Assembly (NCBI GenBank): GCA_030760725.1
Contig: JASWHV010000011.1
Location: 16,889,501 to 16,953,500 of the forward strand
DNA: 64,000 nt
Source: Neostapfia colusana
Lineage: Eukaryota > Streptophyta > Magnoliopsida > Poales > Poaceae
Direction: 5' to 3'
Part shown: positions 21,975-32,947 of the stretch, piece after piece
How the letters are laid out: the number at the start of each line of letters is the position of its first letter
How positions within the stretch are numbered: position 1 is the stretch's first letter
Notes under the pieces: generated by a model
What the model was told of the DNA's origin: nothing
What the model saw: only the letters and a program-made list of their open reading frames with translations
Databases searched by the model: none
Translations under genes and position numbers: made by a program

Positions 21975-22558
21975 GCAAGTTCCGTCCATCCTTTTTTGAT
22001 CATATTGCTCCTATGTGAGGTTCATCCATTGGGACCAGCATATTAGGTCTTTGCATTGTTGAGCACGAGTCATTCGAGGGATAGAGTGTAACCATACTAG
22101 TTCCCTTTTTTGCGGCATATTGGTATGATGAGATTATGCATGATATGGTTGCCTTATGTATGTTGTATGGTTGGTGAGAGCATGAGTAGAGACTGGGACA
22201 AAAAGGTTAGTATTTGTGTAAGCGCTACCGTGGTTATAGATTTAAGGTGAGTACTATGAGGATGATAGGCTCGTGGTTTGAGTATGGATGCTGCCTTGGT
22301 GAGCCTTAATATCGAGTTGTTTTGACATCTCACCTAACTTCCTTCATTACGAACACGTGACCATGTATGGGAGGCTCCAATGGCTAGCCCGACAGTCGTC
22401 CATGGTGGAGAGAGAGATATGTATGAGTGAAAAATGAGATGATATTGATATGAGTCATGAAACTAGGTTGGGGACGACTGCTCTGGGTGATGTTTCGACT
22501 GGTGTCAGTTATGACGGGCTGTCTTTGATGGTCCGTGCATGTGGCTGTTGGTGATTTC

Positions 22559-22970
22559 AATGATGATCACCGAGAACTTAGATGAAACACAAAGTTTCTC
22601 AGATGAGACGAGGTATGTTCTCCTTTCAGGGAGAAGAGCCGGATACTTTTCTCGACAAAGTATCAAAGAAGCTTAGAACTATCTGTTAACTAAAGAAAAA
22701 CAAGAAAACAAGAGTTTTGGTTGTTGATTTGAATTATTTTCTCAATAGAGGGTTGCCTCTATATAGCCCCGGTACAAATCTTGACAATCTTATATATTCT
22801 AAGTTTAAACAAAAATTTCCTAAAATTTATCTTATCTCTAAGGCAATATACATGAAAGTATCATGCAGACACCTTCTACAACATTGACACGACAAAAATA
22901 TAAAAGTTACGTTATTTGGATCCACCCAAGAATTACTATGTCTCGCTCTGGTTTATACATCTTGTGGTTT
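22559..22970 (-). repeat. Probable 3' LTR of gypsy D
   Basis: It lies immediately downstream of the D pol frame on the minus strand. Read on that strand it contains TATA-like CTATATAGAGG (complement of 22752-22762). A possible LTR of 322 bp with TG...CA ends would run from 22880 to 22559. No partner LTR is visible, so the borders are uncertain. Confidence 0.45.
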
Positions 22971-22977
22971 AGCTCGT

Positions 22978-23558
22978 TTATCTTGCAATCATGAGGTAAA
23001 CTTGGTCCTCCGACTGGCTTTCCACCCGGGTGCCCGTATCATGGGTTTTTAAGGTAAAACTGCCTCCTATAGGCTGAACTTCAGGTTCCGGTAGGTTCTC
23101 CCGCTGGGATGTCTGCACCTTGAGTTTCCAAGATAAAATGGCCTCCTGCAATCCATTTTTTGGTGTCTCCCACCAGCAAAACACACAACCATTTTGCACA
23201 TCCAACACATGGCCCCCAGTTTTTGGGCAAACGGAGTATGCCGAAAGGCATCCTTTGCCATGATTCATCAAGTAAATCGGCTGTTTTATTTGGAAAGTTC
23301 TAGTCGTTTCAGTTTTCTTGCCACACACTCGGGTAAAATTTCTTCAAGTACCTTCCATTGATAGCTTTATCCGAATTTTCTCCTTGCAAGATCTTTACAA
23401 AGTATGCATTCCCGTGGATGGCTCCTACAACCTTGAAGGTCCCTCCTAACTTGGTGACCATTTGCAACACTTCTTGTCTCGAGTTCCTAAGGGTAAAATT
23501 GTTTTCCATACTAAGTCTCTGACTTGAAATTATTTCCCTCAAACTCTTTTGTTGTAAG
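22978..23558 (-). pseudogene. pol: Gypsy D integrase C-terminal region
   Basis: Contains GGTFKVVGAIHGNAYFVKIL and INGRYLKKFYPSVW, the typical C-terminal block of Tat/Athila-type polyproteins. It continues the integrase frame from 26969 after removal of the solo LTR. No chromodomain follows. The frame starting at 23662 actually enters from inside the solo LTR, so its first 35 or so residues are not part of pol. Confidence 0.8.
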
Positions 23559-23563
23559 TCTTG

Positions 23564-26500
23564 TGTGAGGACCCAACGGTCCCGACAAACCAGGATGACG
23601 CTGAGGGGTGCTGCGATATACAACACTGGATAACACACATAAAAGGCATTAAGCGGAAGCAAAATTTTATTATAGAAACTTGTTTATGAACATAATTATA
23701 TCAAATAACGTTAAGTCTACACTCGCGGGCGTTGACTAAGCAAAAAGAGTTCACATTCAGCCCTTGAACATGTCCTCACTAGCACACACGCACACTAACA
23801 CGGCGGTGTGCATGGCTCCCACGCGACGGTGTTTCCCTCTTGGGGGTCCGTCTCCTCCTCGGGAGCCTCCTCCTCATAGAACCCTGCAAACGCTTCAAAA
23901 ACAAGCACTGAGCACGATGGCTCAACAAGACTGATCCGTCTCACCTAAACATTAAACTCTATATGCTGGGTTTGCAGTGTATAATAGGAAAGTGTTGCAA
24001 AAGACACGCCTAACTAGTTGACTCTTACTTTCAAGTTTTACCCGCTAGTTAGTGGGGGACTCACGGTACAGTGAACAAGTGGTACTCACTGACCGTGAGG
24101 TACGGCAATTATAATCGATTTACACCTGCAGGGTAACCCGAATAGCCCGTCACGTATGTCTGTACTCGATGATGCCTACAACAACCATTACGGACGTCGT
24201 ACGCAACCACCTTTCATCCGTTAGCCAAGTGTTGAACCGGTCCTATCGTCCCGAGCAGGAGGTCTCTACGCGGAGCATCCTCGGTTCCCACTAGCCGATT
24301 TACACCTCGCTGCTCTCAACCTACCCTCTGGACGACAAGCAATGTCTCAACAGATCGCTACCCGAATTACATCGATTTCCCGGTTCCCATAGATCCAGTA
24401 GGTCTTCGGTACTGTTCTACCTTGTTAAACAGGCCCACACACGGCTCGGTCCTCAATCGACACAAACAAAGCTATGGCACCCAGGCCCCAAAGTCCTGCT
24501 GCCCTTACTCTCCGCTCGATCTCATTTTCTTGCCGTGTGATTCATTGTCTATCTCTAACCGAGTAGTGTGCCTCTAGCTACTCGACTTGTACTGAATCCT
24601 ATACCCTTTTAGCATTGCAGTGGCTACTCGACGTTTGAGTCCTAAGCCCAAAACCTTTGGTTCTCTTGTCTATGCATTTGGGTTTTCAATCAAGACTCTA
24701 ATGCACAATTGTAGGAAACGCATAAAGTAAGTGATCAAAACATAAGACTTTGTAAATGGTTTAATGCAAACCGGAGCTTGCCTTGTTGCTGGTCGTGGTA
24801 TAATTGTTCTTACGGAGTAATAATGTCTAAAACCTCGGGGTCTTCTTCGATTTTAGCAACTACCCGAAATAAACATACGATGCGTGTCAATTTAAATGCA
24901 ATTGAGTTGAATTTGATATGGTGAAGACTATAATTTTGTAGCTAGAGAGTCCTTTTGCTTCTTAAATTTTTACTGAGGTTTTGTGACAACCTAAAAAGGC
25001 ACTTGGCCAAACTTCATTTGAAGCAAAGCTCATTTGAGCCCTGCACAAATAAATACGTATTTGGCCATAATTAGAGCTCTTATGGTGTTCTAGGGTGTTT
25101 CATGGAACCAGACATGACTTTTTGGAAACTATATGTTCATAGGGTTCTAATGGAATTGGTTTAATCTAATTTGGAGCATCCTAGCAAAAGATATGAGCTA
25201 AACAAATTCAGAGAAAATCTGAAAAATGTTTCTGGACATTTTTTCTTTTTCTCTGGACCAGTTTCCTTAATCACACCATTAGGTGGAACAAATGAGCTCG
25301 GATGGATCTTAAATATTTATGGTGGCTCAGGGATATTATAAGGAACATCCTGGCAAAATTTCAGAATTTTCCACTAAAGGGATCTCCAGTTATAATTCTA
25401 AACACTTTAAATTTTGGAGAATTAATTCTGGATAAATAAAGGGTTACATGGAGTGAAACTTGCTTTGCTAGAAAGTACTCAGAGATCTGAATCTAACAAA
25501 ATTTGCTTCACATTATTTGGACACTCCTAGCCAAAGTTATGGGCTTCTAAAGTTTTGGAGGGAAAACCGGAAAATCAATTCGAATTGTTTAAACTACTGC
25601 CACCCGGGGTCCACAACATAGTGTCGTCTTCAACCTCTTGCCGGCGCCCAAGCTCGCGACGAACATAGACAGTGGCAAGCATGTTTCTCGGCCGACAAGG
25701 GATTATTTTCCAAACGGATTCTTCCTACACCCTCTTGGGACCGTGGTACACACGCCGGACAACTCCGTGCACCTCGGCATCGCCGGCAACCTCATCGGCA
25801 ATGGCGGCGGCAGAATTTGTTTCGGGTCTGATGGTGAGCACACATCTCGGCACCGAACACGACCAACTAAAGGGTCAGAAAAGCACCTCTGTGATCGATC
25901 GTTTGAGCTTGAACGAGCGTGGTTCAGATGGGCGATGAAGACTTCCGCCGGCGACTTTATTCTGTCTCAAGGAAGATAATCACCGGGAACAGCTCGAAGG
26001 AAGCCCTGAATCAGCTCGGGGCTGTGTCGAGGACGTCGAGGGATGATCAGCGATTCCCTTTGCGGTCTCAGCTCAGTGTGAAAGCATCGGGCTTGGCCGT
26101 TCGACGGCGAGGGTGTGAGGTCGGGGTTGCGGCGAGGTTCTCCGGGGTTTCTGTGCGATAAAACGTCAGGGTACCGATGAAATCATCTTGTGGAGACTTG
26201 GGTGCGAGGATAAGAGAGCAAGGAAGTTGCTCGGTGGCCAGGGCAGTAAGCAGCTGCTGGCAGAGATGCACTCGCCGTGGCGCCCGCGCTGTTGCGCGCA
26301 AGAAACCGAGCACAGCGGTTTCAGTCGGTTCAATAGGCTGTGAGACTGACAGTGTATCCCACATTTGAATTTTGTCCTCACAAATTCAGTTTCTACACTG
26401 TTGTATACTTGTGAGACCACAAGATGATTGATCAAGCACCAAATTGGCATTTGGTTTGTGAACTAATCAAATTGTAGAATTGGTTTGATTGGATTTGTAG

Positions 26501-26963
26501 CAAATGTGAAGTTTGAAATTCAAATTCAGTTTGAATTTGCTACAACTAACTCATGTCAAGATCAACTCCAAATGGAGTGAAAATTGGTGTGTGAGCTCAT
26601 AAAAATGTTCTGAGTGTGAATACAAATCCCACTTTTGAATTTATTGGATGAAAAGAGTTTGAATTTGAATTTAAGTTCAAACTAGCCTTTTAATGATTGC
26701 ACCCAAAAGTACATCAAAGAGGTTTGGATTTGGGTGAAATTTGGCATGAGCATTCCTAACAAAGTTTATGAGTTAATTATGTACTCAGCCCCTATATGAT
26801 GCATGTGGGGAAATACCACTTTTGCATTTTGTGAGCTTATCTCTTAATAAATCTATTTATGGTGGTTACTTGCTCTTCAAATGTGTTCTTGTGATTACCA
26901 CATATAAGGTGAGGTGTGGGTGTGATGAATACTTTTGGCAAGTGAAAAACTTGGGCCCTTACA
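23564..26963 (-). mobile_element. Solo LTR (3400 bp) of a C-related chromovirus
   Basis: Plus-strand ends are TGTGAGGACC and GGGCCCTTACA; read on the minus strand it starts TGTAAGGGCCCAAGTTTTT, like the C LTR (TGTAAGGGCCTAAGTTTTT). It is flanked by TCTTG at 23559-23563 and 26964-26968, a perfect 5 bp TSD. There is no internal element sequence, so it is a solo LTR left by LTR-LTR recombination. It interrupts the pol of D. It carries the split acidic frame described separately; otherwise it is non-coding. Confidence 0.93.
23795..24859 (-). other. Split small acidic frame inside the solo LTR
   Basis: Exon a: 24859-24782, after GGGTAG, reading AKIEEDPEVLDIITP, a TAA (24812-24810), then EQLYHDQQQ, ending phase 1 at AG|GCAAGC. 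Exon b: 23883-23795, after TTTGCAG, reading FYEEEAPEEETDPQEGN and TVAWEPCTPPC then TAG. Exon b has the same 28 codons and stop position as both LTRs of element C. The GC-AG intron would be 898 bp. No upstream start exon is identified. The stop in exon a implies this copy is dead. Confidence 0.55.
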
Positions 26964-26968
26964 TCTTG

Positions 26969-28350
26969 GCCACCTTGATCTTTTCTTTCTTAATTTCCTT
27001 CAATGCTTCTATTCGGCTCTTGGATGCTTCATCTATCTTGTCCATCATCAGCTCTTGATACTGCACTGCTGAAAGGTTGTTTTGTTGAGATACTTTATAT
27101 GCTTGCAACTTAATTTCCAAAGGTAATACAACTTCTTGTCCATATACAAGATCAAAAAGAGTTATCTTGGTGGCACAGTGCTTGGATACTCTATATGCCC
27201 ACAGAGCTTCATTAAATGTCTGATGCCACCGTCTTGGGTTCTCTTTGATCTTCTTCTTGATGAGCTTGATCAATATTTTGTTGCTAGCCTCAACTTGTCC
27301 ATTGGTTTGAGCATAGTATGGTGAAGAGTTCAACAATTATATTTTAAAGGATTCAGCAAACTCTCTAAACTGAGAGGATATGAATGCTCCTCCTTGATCT
27401 GTAGTTAACGTTTATGGGACACCGAATCTATGAATGATATGCTCAAGGACAAAACTAGTTACCTCTTTGTACATGTTGCTCCTTAGAGGAACAGCCTCTG
27501 TCCACTTGGTAATGTAATCCACAGAAACCAGCATGAAACAATACTTCTTCGATGATGCAGGATGTATATCCTCAATGAAGTATAGACCCCATCCTCTAAA
27601 TGGCCACGGCTTCACGATAGGATGCAACATGCTAGCCGGGGCTTGTTGGATGCCTCCGAACCTCTGGCAGGCCTCACATCCCTTGTAATACATGAAACAG
27701 CCCTCTTGCATGGTTGGCCATTAGAATCCTGCTTGTTTGAGCATCCACTTCATCTTGGGCAGATCGATGCGTGCCACAAAGGTCTTCATGTACCTCTCCC
27801 ATGGCTTCTTTTGCTTGATCCTTATCTAAGCACCTCAGCAAGAGTCCATCAATAGTTCGGCCATGTAACTAGTCATTAATCAGTGTATACTTCAAAGCTT
27901 GGCGCCAAACCTTCCCATATCTGCACGTACTTGGGTCTTTGATGCATTTTATGATTACTGGCCTCCAGTCCTCGATTTCTAACACGTCGATCTTGGCCGA
28001 GTTACTTTGTTCTTCTTTAGTTCCATCATCCGACAATGTCGGCCTTGTCTTTACGTGAAACTTTCCTCTCTTTACTTCATAGCCCGATGCCTGTTGTGCC
28101 AACTTGTTTGCTCTTATATTTTCCTTCCAAGGGATGTGTTTGGCACATAAAGTATCTACAGTTTTGATGATGTCCAGGCATCGTTCTTGGTAGTCATTCA
28201 AAGTCCAATTGTAGCATTGATCTTCACCACTGACTTGTTGAGTGATGAGCTTGGAGTCACCGAAGGCCTTGATATTCTTGATTCCCATATCAATCAGGTG
28301 CTCCAAACCATTCAACAAAGCTTCTATTCAGCTTAGTTATTGATCTATTA
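26969..28350 (-). pseudogene. pol: Gypsy D pol: RNase H and integrase, degraded
   Basis: Order on the minus strand: an RNase H-like domain (NIKAFGDSKLITQQVSGEDQ, then HIPWKENIRANKLAQQASG, 28318-28060) of the RVT_3/archaeal type typical of the Tat lineage. An integrase zinc region follows (CEACQRFGG near 27660), then the core. The first catalytic Asp is replaced in FRGWGLYFIE; DYITKWTEAVPL, a TTDQG segment near 27395 and NGQVEASNKIL (27290) follow. At least three frame breaks or stops occur (27868-27712, 27411-27337, and near 28330). The 5' half (gag, protease, RT) is missing, replaced by an unrelated LTR fragment after about 28350-28380. Confidence 0.82.
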
Positions 28351-28728
28351 GAAGCTTAACCGAGTAGAGAACTCATATGTCGTATTGGTGGCAGAGGTGG
28401 CACCACTTTATCCACAAGTTCGTGGTTTTGTCACCCTCGGCAACTAGAGAATACCTCCATTCTGCCACTACACAACCATGGATGTATGTGACAGCTCTCT
28501 AGGATCATAGACTAGCCCCACATACCAACACTAGTCTTTTCTGCGCACTTTGTCCTCACTCGTGCGCACCCGAGAAGACTTCCTAGTCGGTCACCCATCC
28601 CCAAATTTCTCCGGGCCAAGCACGCTTAACCCTGAAGTCCTTTGCAGGTGGGCTTCTAGAAAAGAAGGTATACCTTGAATGTATGAGTACTCTATCAATC
28701 CTATTAAGCCGGGAGCCAGGATGTCACA
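28351..28728 (-). repeat. LTR fragment with 5S-like segment
   Basis: Read on the minus strand it starts TGTGACATCCTGGC at 28728. It continues through a 5S rRNA-like block and ends ill-defined where D pol begins (28350-28420). No partner LTR or TSD is visible. Confidence 0.5.
28565..28632 (-). ncRNA. 5S rRNA-derived segment in an LTR
   Basis: On the minus strand GTTAAGCGTGCTTGG, GGATGGGTGACC and GGAAGTCTTCTCGG occur in the order and spacing of the 3' two thirds of plant 5S rRNA, including box A-like and box C-like parts of the internal Pol III promoter. The 5' part of 5S is not recognisable. It is a retroelement-borne relic, not a 5S gene. Confidence 0.65.
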
Positions 28729-29020
28729 GTGTATGGCCAAGAGATCACAAAGTAGCCTTTACAAAGGGGCTACTAGAATGTATGGACCCACTGAGGTTTC
28801 ACTAGCAGGCTCGAATCTCCATTCTCTCACCCACGGGCCCCCTCGTGTGCCATGCAGTTCCAGGGCAGTCCTCCTCGGCTCCTATTCCCCGCGCCATCTA
28901 ATGGTCCATAACAAGCTAGAAACACAACTAATTAGTCAGCTAAGCCGTACCCATATTTGGCCTTGTGGTGGCACTATTTTCCTGACATGTTCTCGCATGA
29001 ACCGGCCCTTAGATATAATG
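28729..29020 (-). repeat. LTR of chromovirus E, left part
   Basis: On the minus strand it contains GTGAAACCTCAGTGGGTCCA and TTTGTAAAGGC, matching the order at 39446-39495 of solo LTR B. It ends at TAATG (29016-29020), which is duplicated at 57483-57487 where the E LTR resumes. Element C therefore sits inside this LTR. Confidence 0.75.
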
Positions 29021-32000
29021 TGTAAGGGCCTAAGTTTTTGCATACATTCAAAGTGTTCATCACACCACACACACCTAATTTGAAGAAACTTTATGAACAC
29101 ATTTGAAGGCAAGTAAACACCATCAACATGGTCATTGGAAAATAAACTCACAAAATGCAAAAGTGGCATTTCCCACATGCATCATATAGGGTATGGGCAT
29201 ATGAAAAACTCCTACACCTTGCTAGGAATGCTCATGCCAAATTTCACCCAAATCCAAAACCCTTTTTGAGATATTTTGGGTATAACTAGAAAGACGCTAG
29301 TTTGAACTCAAATTCAAATTCAAACTACTTTTATCCCATGATTTCAAAAGATGGATCCATATTCACACTCAGCACATTTTTGTTAGCTCACACACCAATT
29401 TTCACTCCATTTGGGGTTGATCTTGACTGAGCTAAGTTTAGCAAATTCAAACTCAATTTGAATTTCAAACTGCATATGTGCTGAAAATACATTCAAACAC
29501 TCCACAATTTGAATTCTATCCAATTCAAATGGCCAGTTGGTAGATAATTCAAATGACCAATGGTATTAGTGGGATTACTGTTTGTAGCAGTGGGAGGAAG
29601 TTAATTTGAGAGGTTAAAAGGGGGGTGGGACCCACATGTCAGCCTTACTAGCAAAATCAACCGACTGAGAGACAGAACACTTGGTTCTCGGTTTGCAGCT
29701 GAGTGTGCCACCGAGCGGCTGACAGGCGCCATCTCCTGCTGCGTTTCCCCGTGCTGGAGACCAGTTGTCCGGCTTCTTATCTCTCCCTGACGTGCGCCGT
29801 TTGCTCACCACCCGAGTCCACAGCGAGATCATGCTCCCTCACACCGAGCTCCACCGAAAGCAAGTCGGTCTCTCGGTCCCGCTCGTGAGCAGGCCGATGG
29901 CTCGTGAATAAAACCTTCCCAGTTGCAAAACGGTGTCATGAGTTTGTGAGCAACATCCTCGACGTCGTGTTGTCCAGTGATCAGACGCCCTTGAGCTAAG
30001 ACGAGTGTTTTCCCGGCGAACTGAGCGTTGCCACCATTCAGGGCTCTCGCGGAGAGCTCGGCACAGCCGTCGTTGCATCCACTTCTCTACACAAGAAAGG
30101 TGCGTCGCTGCGTGTAGAAGGTGTAGCCGAAAGCCGTTTGGCATATGATCAACCATCGGTGGAGAATTTCCAAATTTACTGAAAGCTAGTTCATATGGGC
30201 CGAGCTCACCTTCGATTAAAATTCGGACTCCACACACTCTTGTTAGTCAAGCCGGTTAGCCAGTAGGTTCTACACAGTCTAGCGCTCACGCTCGAGGAAG
30301 AAGCAAGGAAAACCGTGGAGGATCGGCCGTGATATGGCCGTTTTCCTCACCGCCGTTGCAAAGTACCTCGGCTGACCGTCGAGGTTATGGTTGCCGGCGG
30401 TTCTAGCTTCCACAAGGCCTTGTTTCATGTTCCTCATGCCCCACTGATGCTCTCCGAGTAATTTCTGATCGATTTGATGCACTGTGGTGCGAGACCAACC
30501 TTGCTGAAACCCTAGCGGGTGCTGTCGCCGGTGCGCGCAGGTTTCCGGCCGTCGCCGGTGGCCGGCGAGCTCACAACTGAGCTCAGGAGGTCAGAAAATG
30601 GGGAAGCAGCGAGTTTCGAGCCGAGAGGTGGCCGGAAACTCGGTTCTGGTGAGTTTCGCCGGAGACCGCTGCCGCCGGGTGTTTGGCGCGAGGAAGACGA
30701 AGCACTGTGTGTGGGACTCACCGGCAGAAGTTTAAACTTTTCTTGGATTTTCAGTTTTGGTTCAAACTTCAAACCCACATAACATTGGCTAGAAAACTCC
30801 AAATCGAGTGAACCAAATTTTATTGGATTCAGCTCTCTGAGTACTTTCCAAAAAATCAAGTTTCACTTTATGAAAATCCTTATTTATCCACAATTATTTC
30901 TTCAAATTTTAAACTGTTTAGAATTTTAACTGGAGAACCCTTTGGAGGAAAATTCTGAAATTTTGCTAGGATGTTCACCAAAATATTCGTGAGATACCAT
31001 AAAATTTTCAGATCCATTTGAGCTAATTTAATCCACGTAATGGTGTGATTAATAAAACTGTTTCAGAGAAAATGAAAATGTCCAGAAACATTTTGCAGAA
31101 ATTCTCTGAACTTGTTTAGCTCATATCTTTAGCTAGGAATCTTCAAGTTAAGTGAGACCAACTCCATTAGAACTGTATGAAAATTTAGTTTTCATAAAGT
31201 CATGGCTTGCTCCATGAAAGTCCATAGAACACCCTAGGAGCTCCAATGAAGGCCAAGTACATAATTATTTATGGAGAGCTCAAATGAGCTTTGCTGCAAA
31301 TGAAACTTGGCCAAGTCTCTGTTTAGGTTGTATCCAAAGCACAGTAAAAAATTCAGAGTCATTGGGTCTGTCTAGCAAGATAACTCTCACAAATTTAACT
31401 TCAATTCAAATGCATTTAAATTAACAAATATCTATATTTATCACATGTAGTCGCTAAGGTTGAGGAGGAACCCGAAGTCTTAGACTTCGTCACTCCAGAA
31501 AAACAACTAGTCTACGACCAAGAGCAGCAAGGCAAGCTCCGGTTTGCATTAACCTTTTTACAATTTTTACTGTTTTGAGAACTTACTTTGAGCACCCACT
31601 TAATTTTTCCATTAGAGTCTTGTTTGACAATCAAAATGCATAGCCAAGAAAACCATGGGTTGGGATTAAGTTTGAAAACCTCAATTAGCTACTGCAATGC
31701 TAAGATAGTGTAGGATTCGGTACAAGTCGAGTAGTTGGAACTACTCGCGAGAATAGGCTAGAGGCACACTACTCGGGTAAAGATAGCAAATGAAACACAT
31801 GGCAAGAAAAATGAGACCGAGCGGAGAGTAAGGGCAGAAGGACTTTGGGGCCTGGGTGCCATAGCTCTTCTTGTGTCGATTGAGGACCGAGCCTTGTGCG
31901 GGCCTGTTGAACAAGCTAGAACAGTACCAAAGACCTACTGGCTATATGGGAACTGGGAAACCGATGTAACTCGGGTAGCTGGGTGTTGAGGCATAGCTGG

Positions 32001-32947
32001 TCGTTCAGAGGGTAGGTTGAGAGCTCGAGGTGTAAATCGGTTGGAAGCACTGTGGATGCGTGCGTAGAGACCTCTTTCTCAGGACGATTGGACCCGTTCA
32101 ACATTTGGCTAACGGGTGAAAGGTGGTTGCGTACGACGTCCGTGATGGTTGCTGTAGGCAACATCGAGTACGGGCGTACGTGATGGGTTGTTCGGATAAC
32201 CCTGCAGGTGTAAATCGATTATAATCACCGTCCCTCACGGTCAGTGAGTACCACTTGTTCACTGTACCGTGACGTAGAAAGAACAGGCTAGATACATGTT
32301 AAAAGTTTGCTGATTTGAAATATATACATTGCTTGTTAATGTCTTGTTGTAGTTTAGAGCTAATTAAATTTATTTTTTTAACTTTGGGCAAATTACATGA
32401 GAGAAATACGTTTATGGTTCGATTGCGGCTCTCTCATGTGCCTTAGTATAAGGTTGTCCACAACCTGCTGCTAAAACTTGAAAGTAAGGTTCAAATAATT
32501 AGACGAGTCCTTTGTAACTTATTTACCTCATGTACCCCAAAAACCTTCATGTAGAAGTTTCATGTATAGGAGAGACGGGTCAGACTTGCTGAGCCATTGT
32601 GCTCACTGCTTGTGTTTGAAGCTTTTGCAGGGGTTTATGAGGAAGAGACTCCCGAGGAGGAGACGGAACCCCCAAAGGGAAACCCCGTCGTGTGGGAGTC
32701 GTGCACGCTGCCGTGTTAGTGTGTGTGCGTGCTAGCGGGGACACGTTCACGGGCTGAACGTGAACTCGATGCGTAGTCTGCGCCCGTGAGTGTAGACCGA
32801 ACTATTATGTTGTAAAAATGTTCATAAGCTGGCTTATGTAATAAAACTTTGCTTCCGCTTTGTATCTTTGATGTGTGTTATCTGGTGCTGTGCAACGCAG
32901 CACCCCTCAGCGTGATCCTGGCTCGACGAGGCCGTGGGACCATGTCA
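29021..32947 (+). repeat. 5' LTR of chromovirus C
   Basis: Starts TGTAAGGGCC, ends CCATGTCA. Promoter-like zone near 29609-29640 (TTAAAAGGGGGGTGGGACCC) with conserved counterparts in other LTRs here. Splice-donor-like TCTG|GTGAGT near 30645. Split acidic frame at 31451-32719. AATAAA at about 32839-32845, roughly 100 bp before the end, is a plausible polyadenylation signal. Confidence 0.93.
31451..32719 (+). other. Split small acidic frame in the 5' LTR of C
   Basis: Exon a (31451-31531) follows TCACATGTAG. After two leading bases it reads AKVEEEPEVLDFVTPEKQ then LVYDQEQQ and ends phase 1 at AG|GCAAGC. Exon b (32631-32719) follows GCTTTTGCAG and reads VYEEETPEEETEPPKGN then PVVWESCTLPC and TAG. 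The joined frame is open across the junction (a Gly codon is formed). The 1099 bp intron would be of GC-AG type. Downstream AATAAA lies near 32840. No upstream ATG exon is identified, so it is a candidate terminal part of an LTR-encoded peptide, not a proven gene. Confidence 0.5.

Larger units (their letters stand above)
20623..22558 (+). repeat. LTR fragment of an unassigned gypsy family
   Basis: TGTAACGTTTC at 20623 resembles the TGTAACAGCC start of the solo LTR at 36993. Both have the same plan: A-rich purine tract, CCCA-rich block, TATA box, splice-like donor, long AT-poor R/U5 and an AG|GCAAG motif (21971-21979). The TATA-like TATTTAAAA is at 21284-21292 and a donor (CAAG|GTAAGC) follows near 21400. 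The LTR is cut off near 22558 by element D. No partner LTR is in the window, so the assignment is by layout only. Confidence 0.55.

Noticed and set aside
28565..28632. Functional 5S rRNA gene
   Set aside because: Only part of 5S is recognisable, it is embedded in an LTR, and the 5' portion and T-run terminator are absent.
29839..30237. Minus-strand 132-codon frame, repeated in shorter form at 54503-54766
   Set aside because: It occurs because the two LTRs of C share sequence; it is shortened in the second copy and has no recognisable domain.
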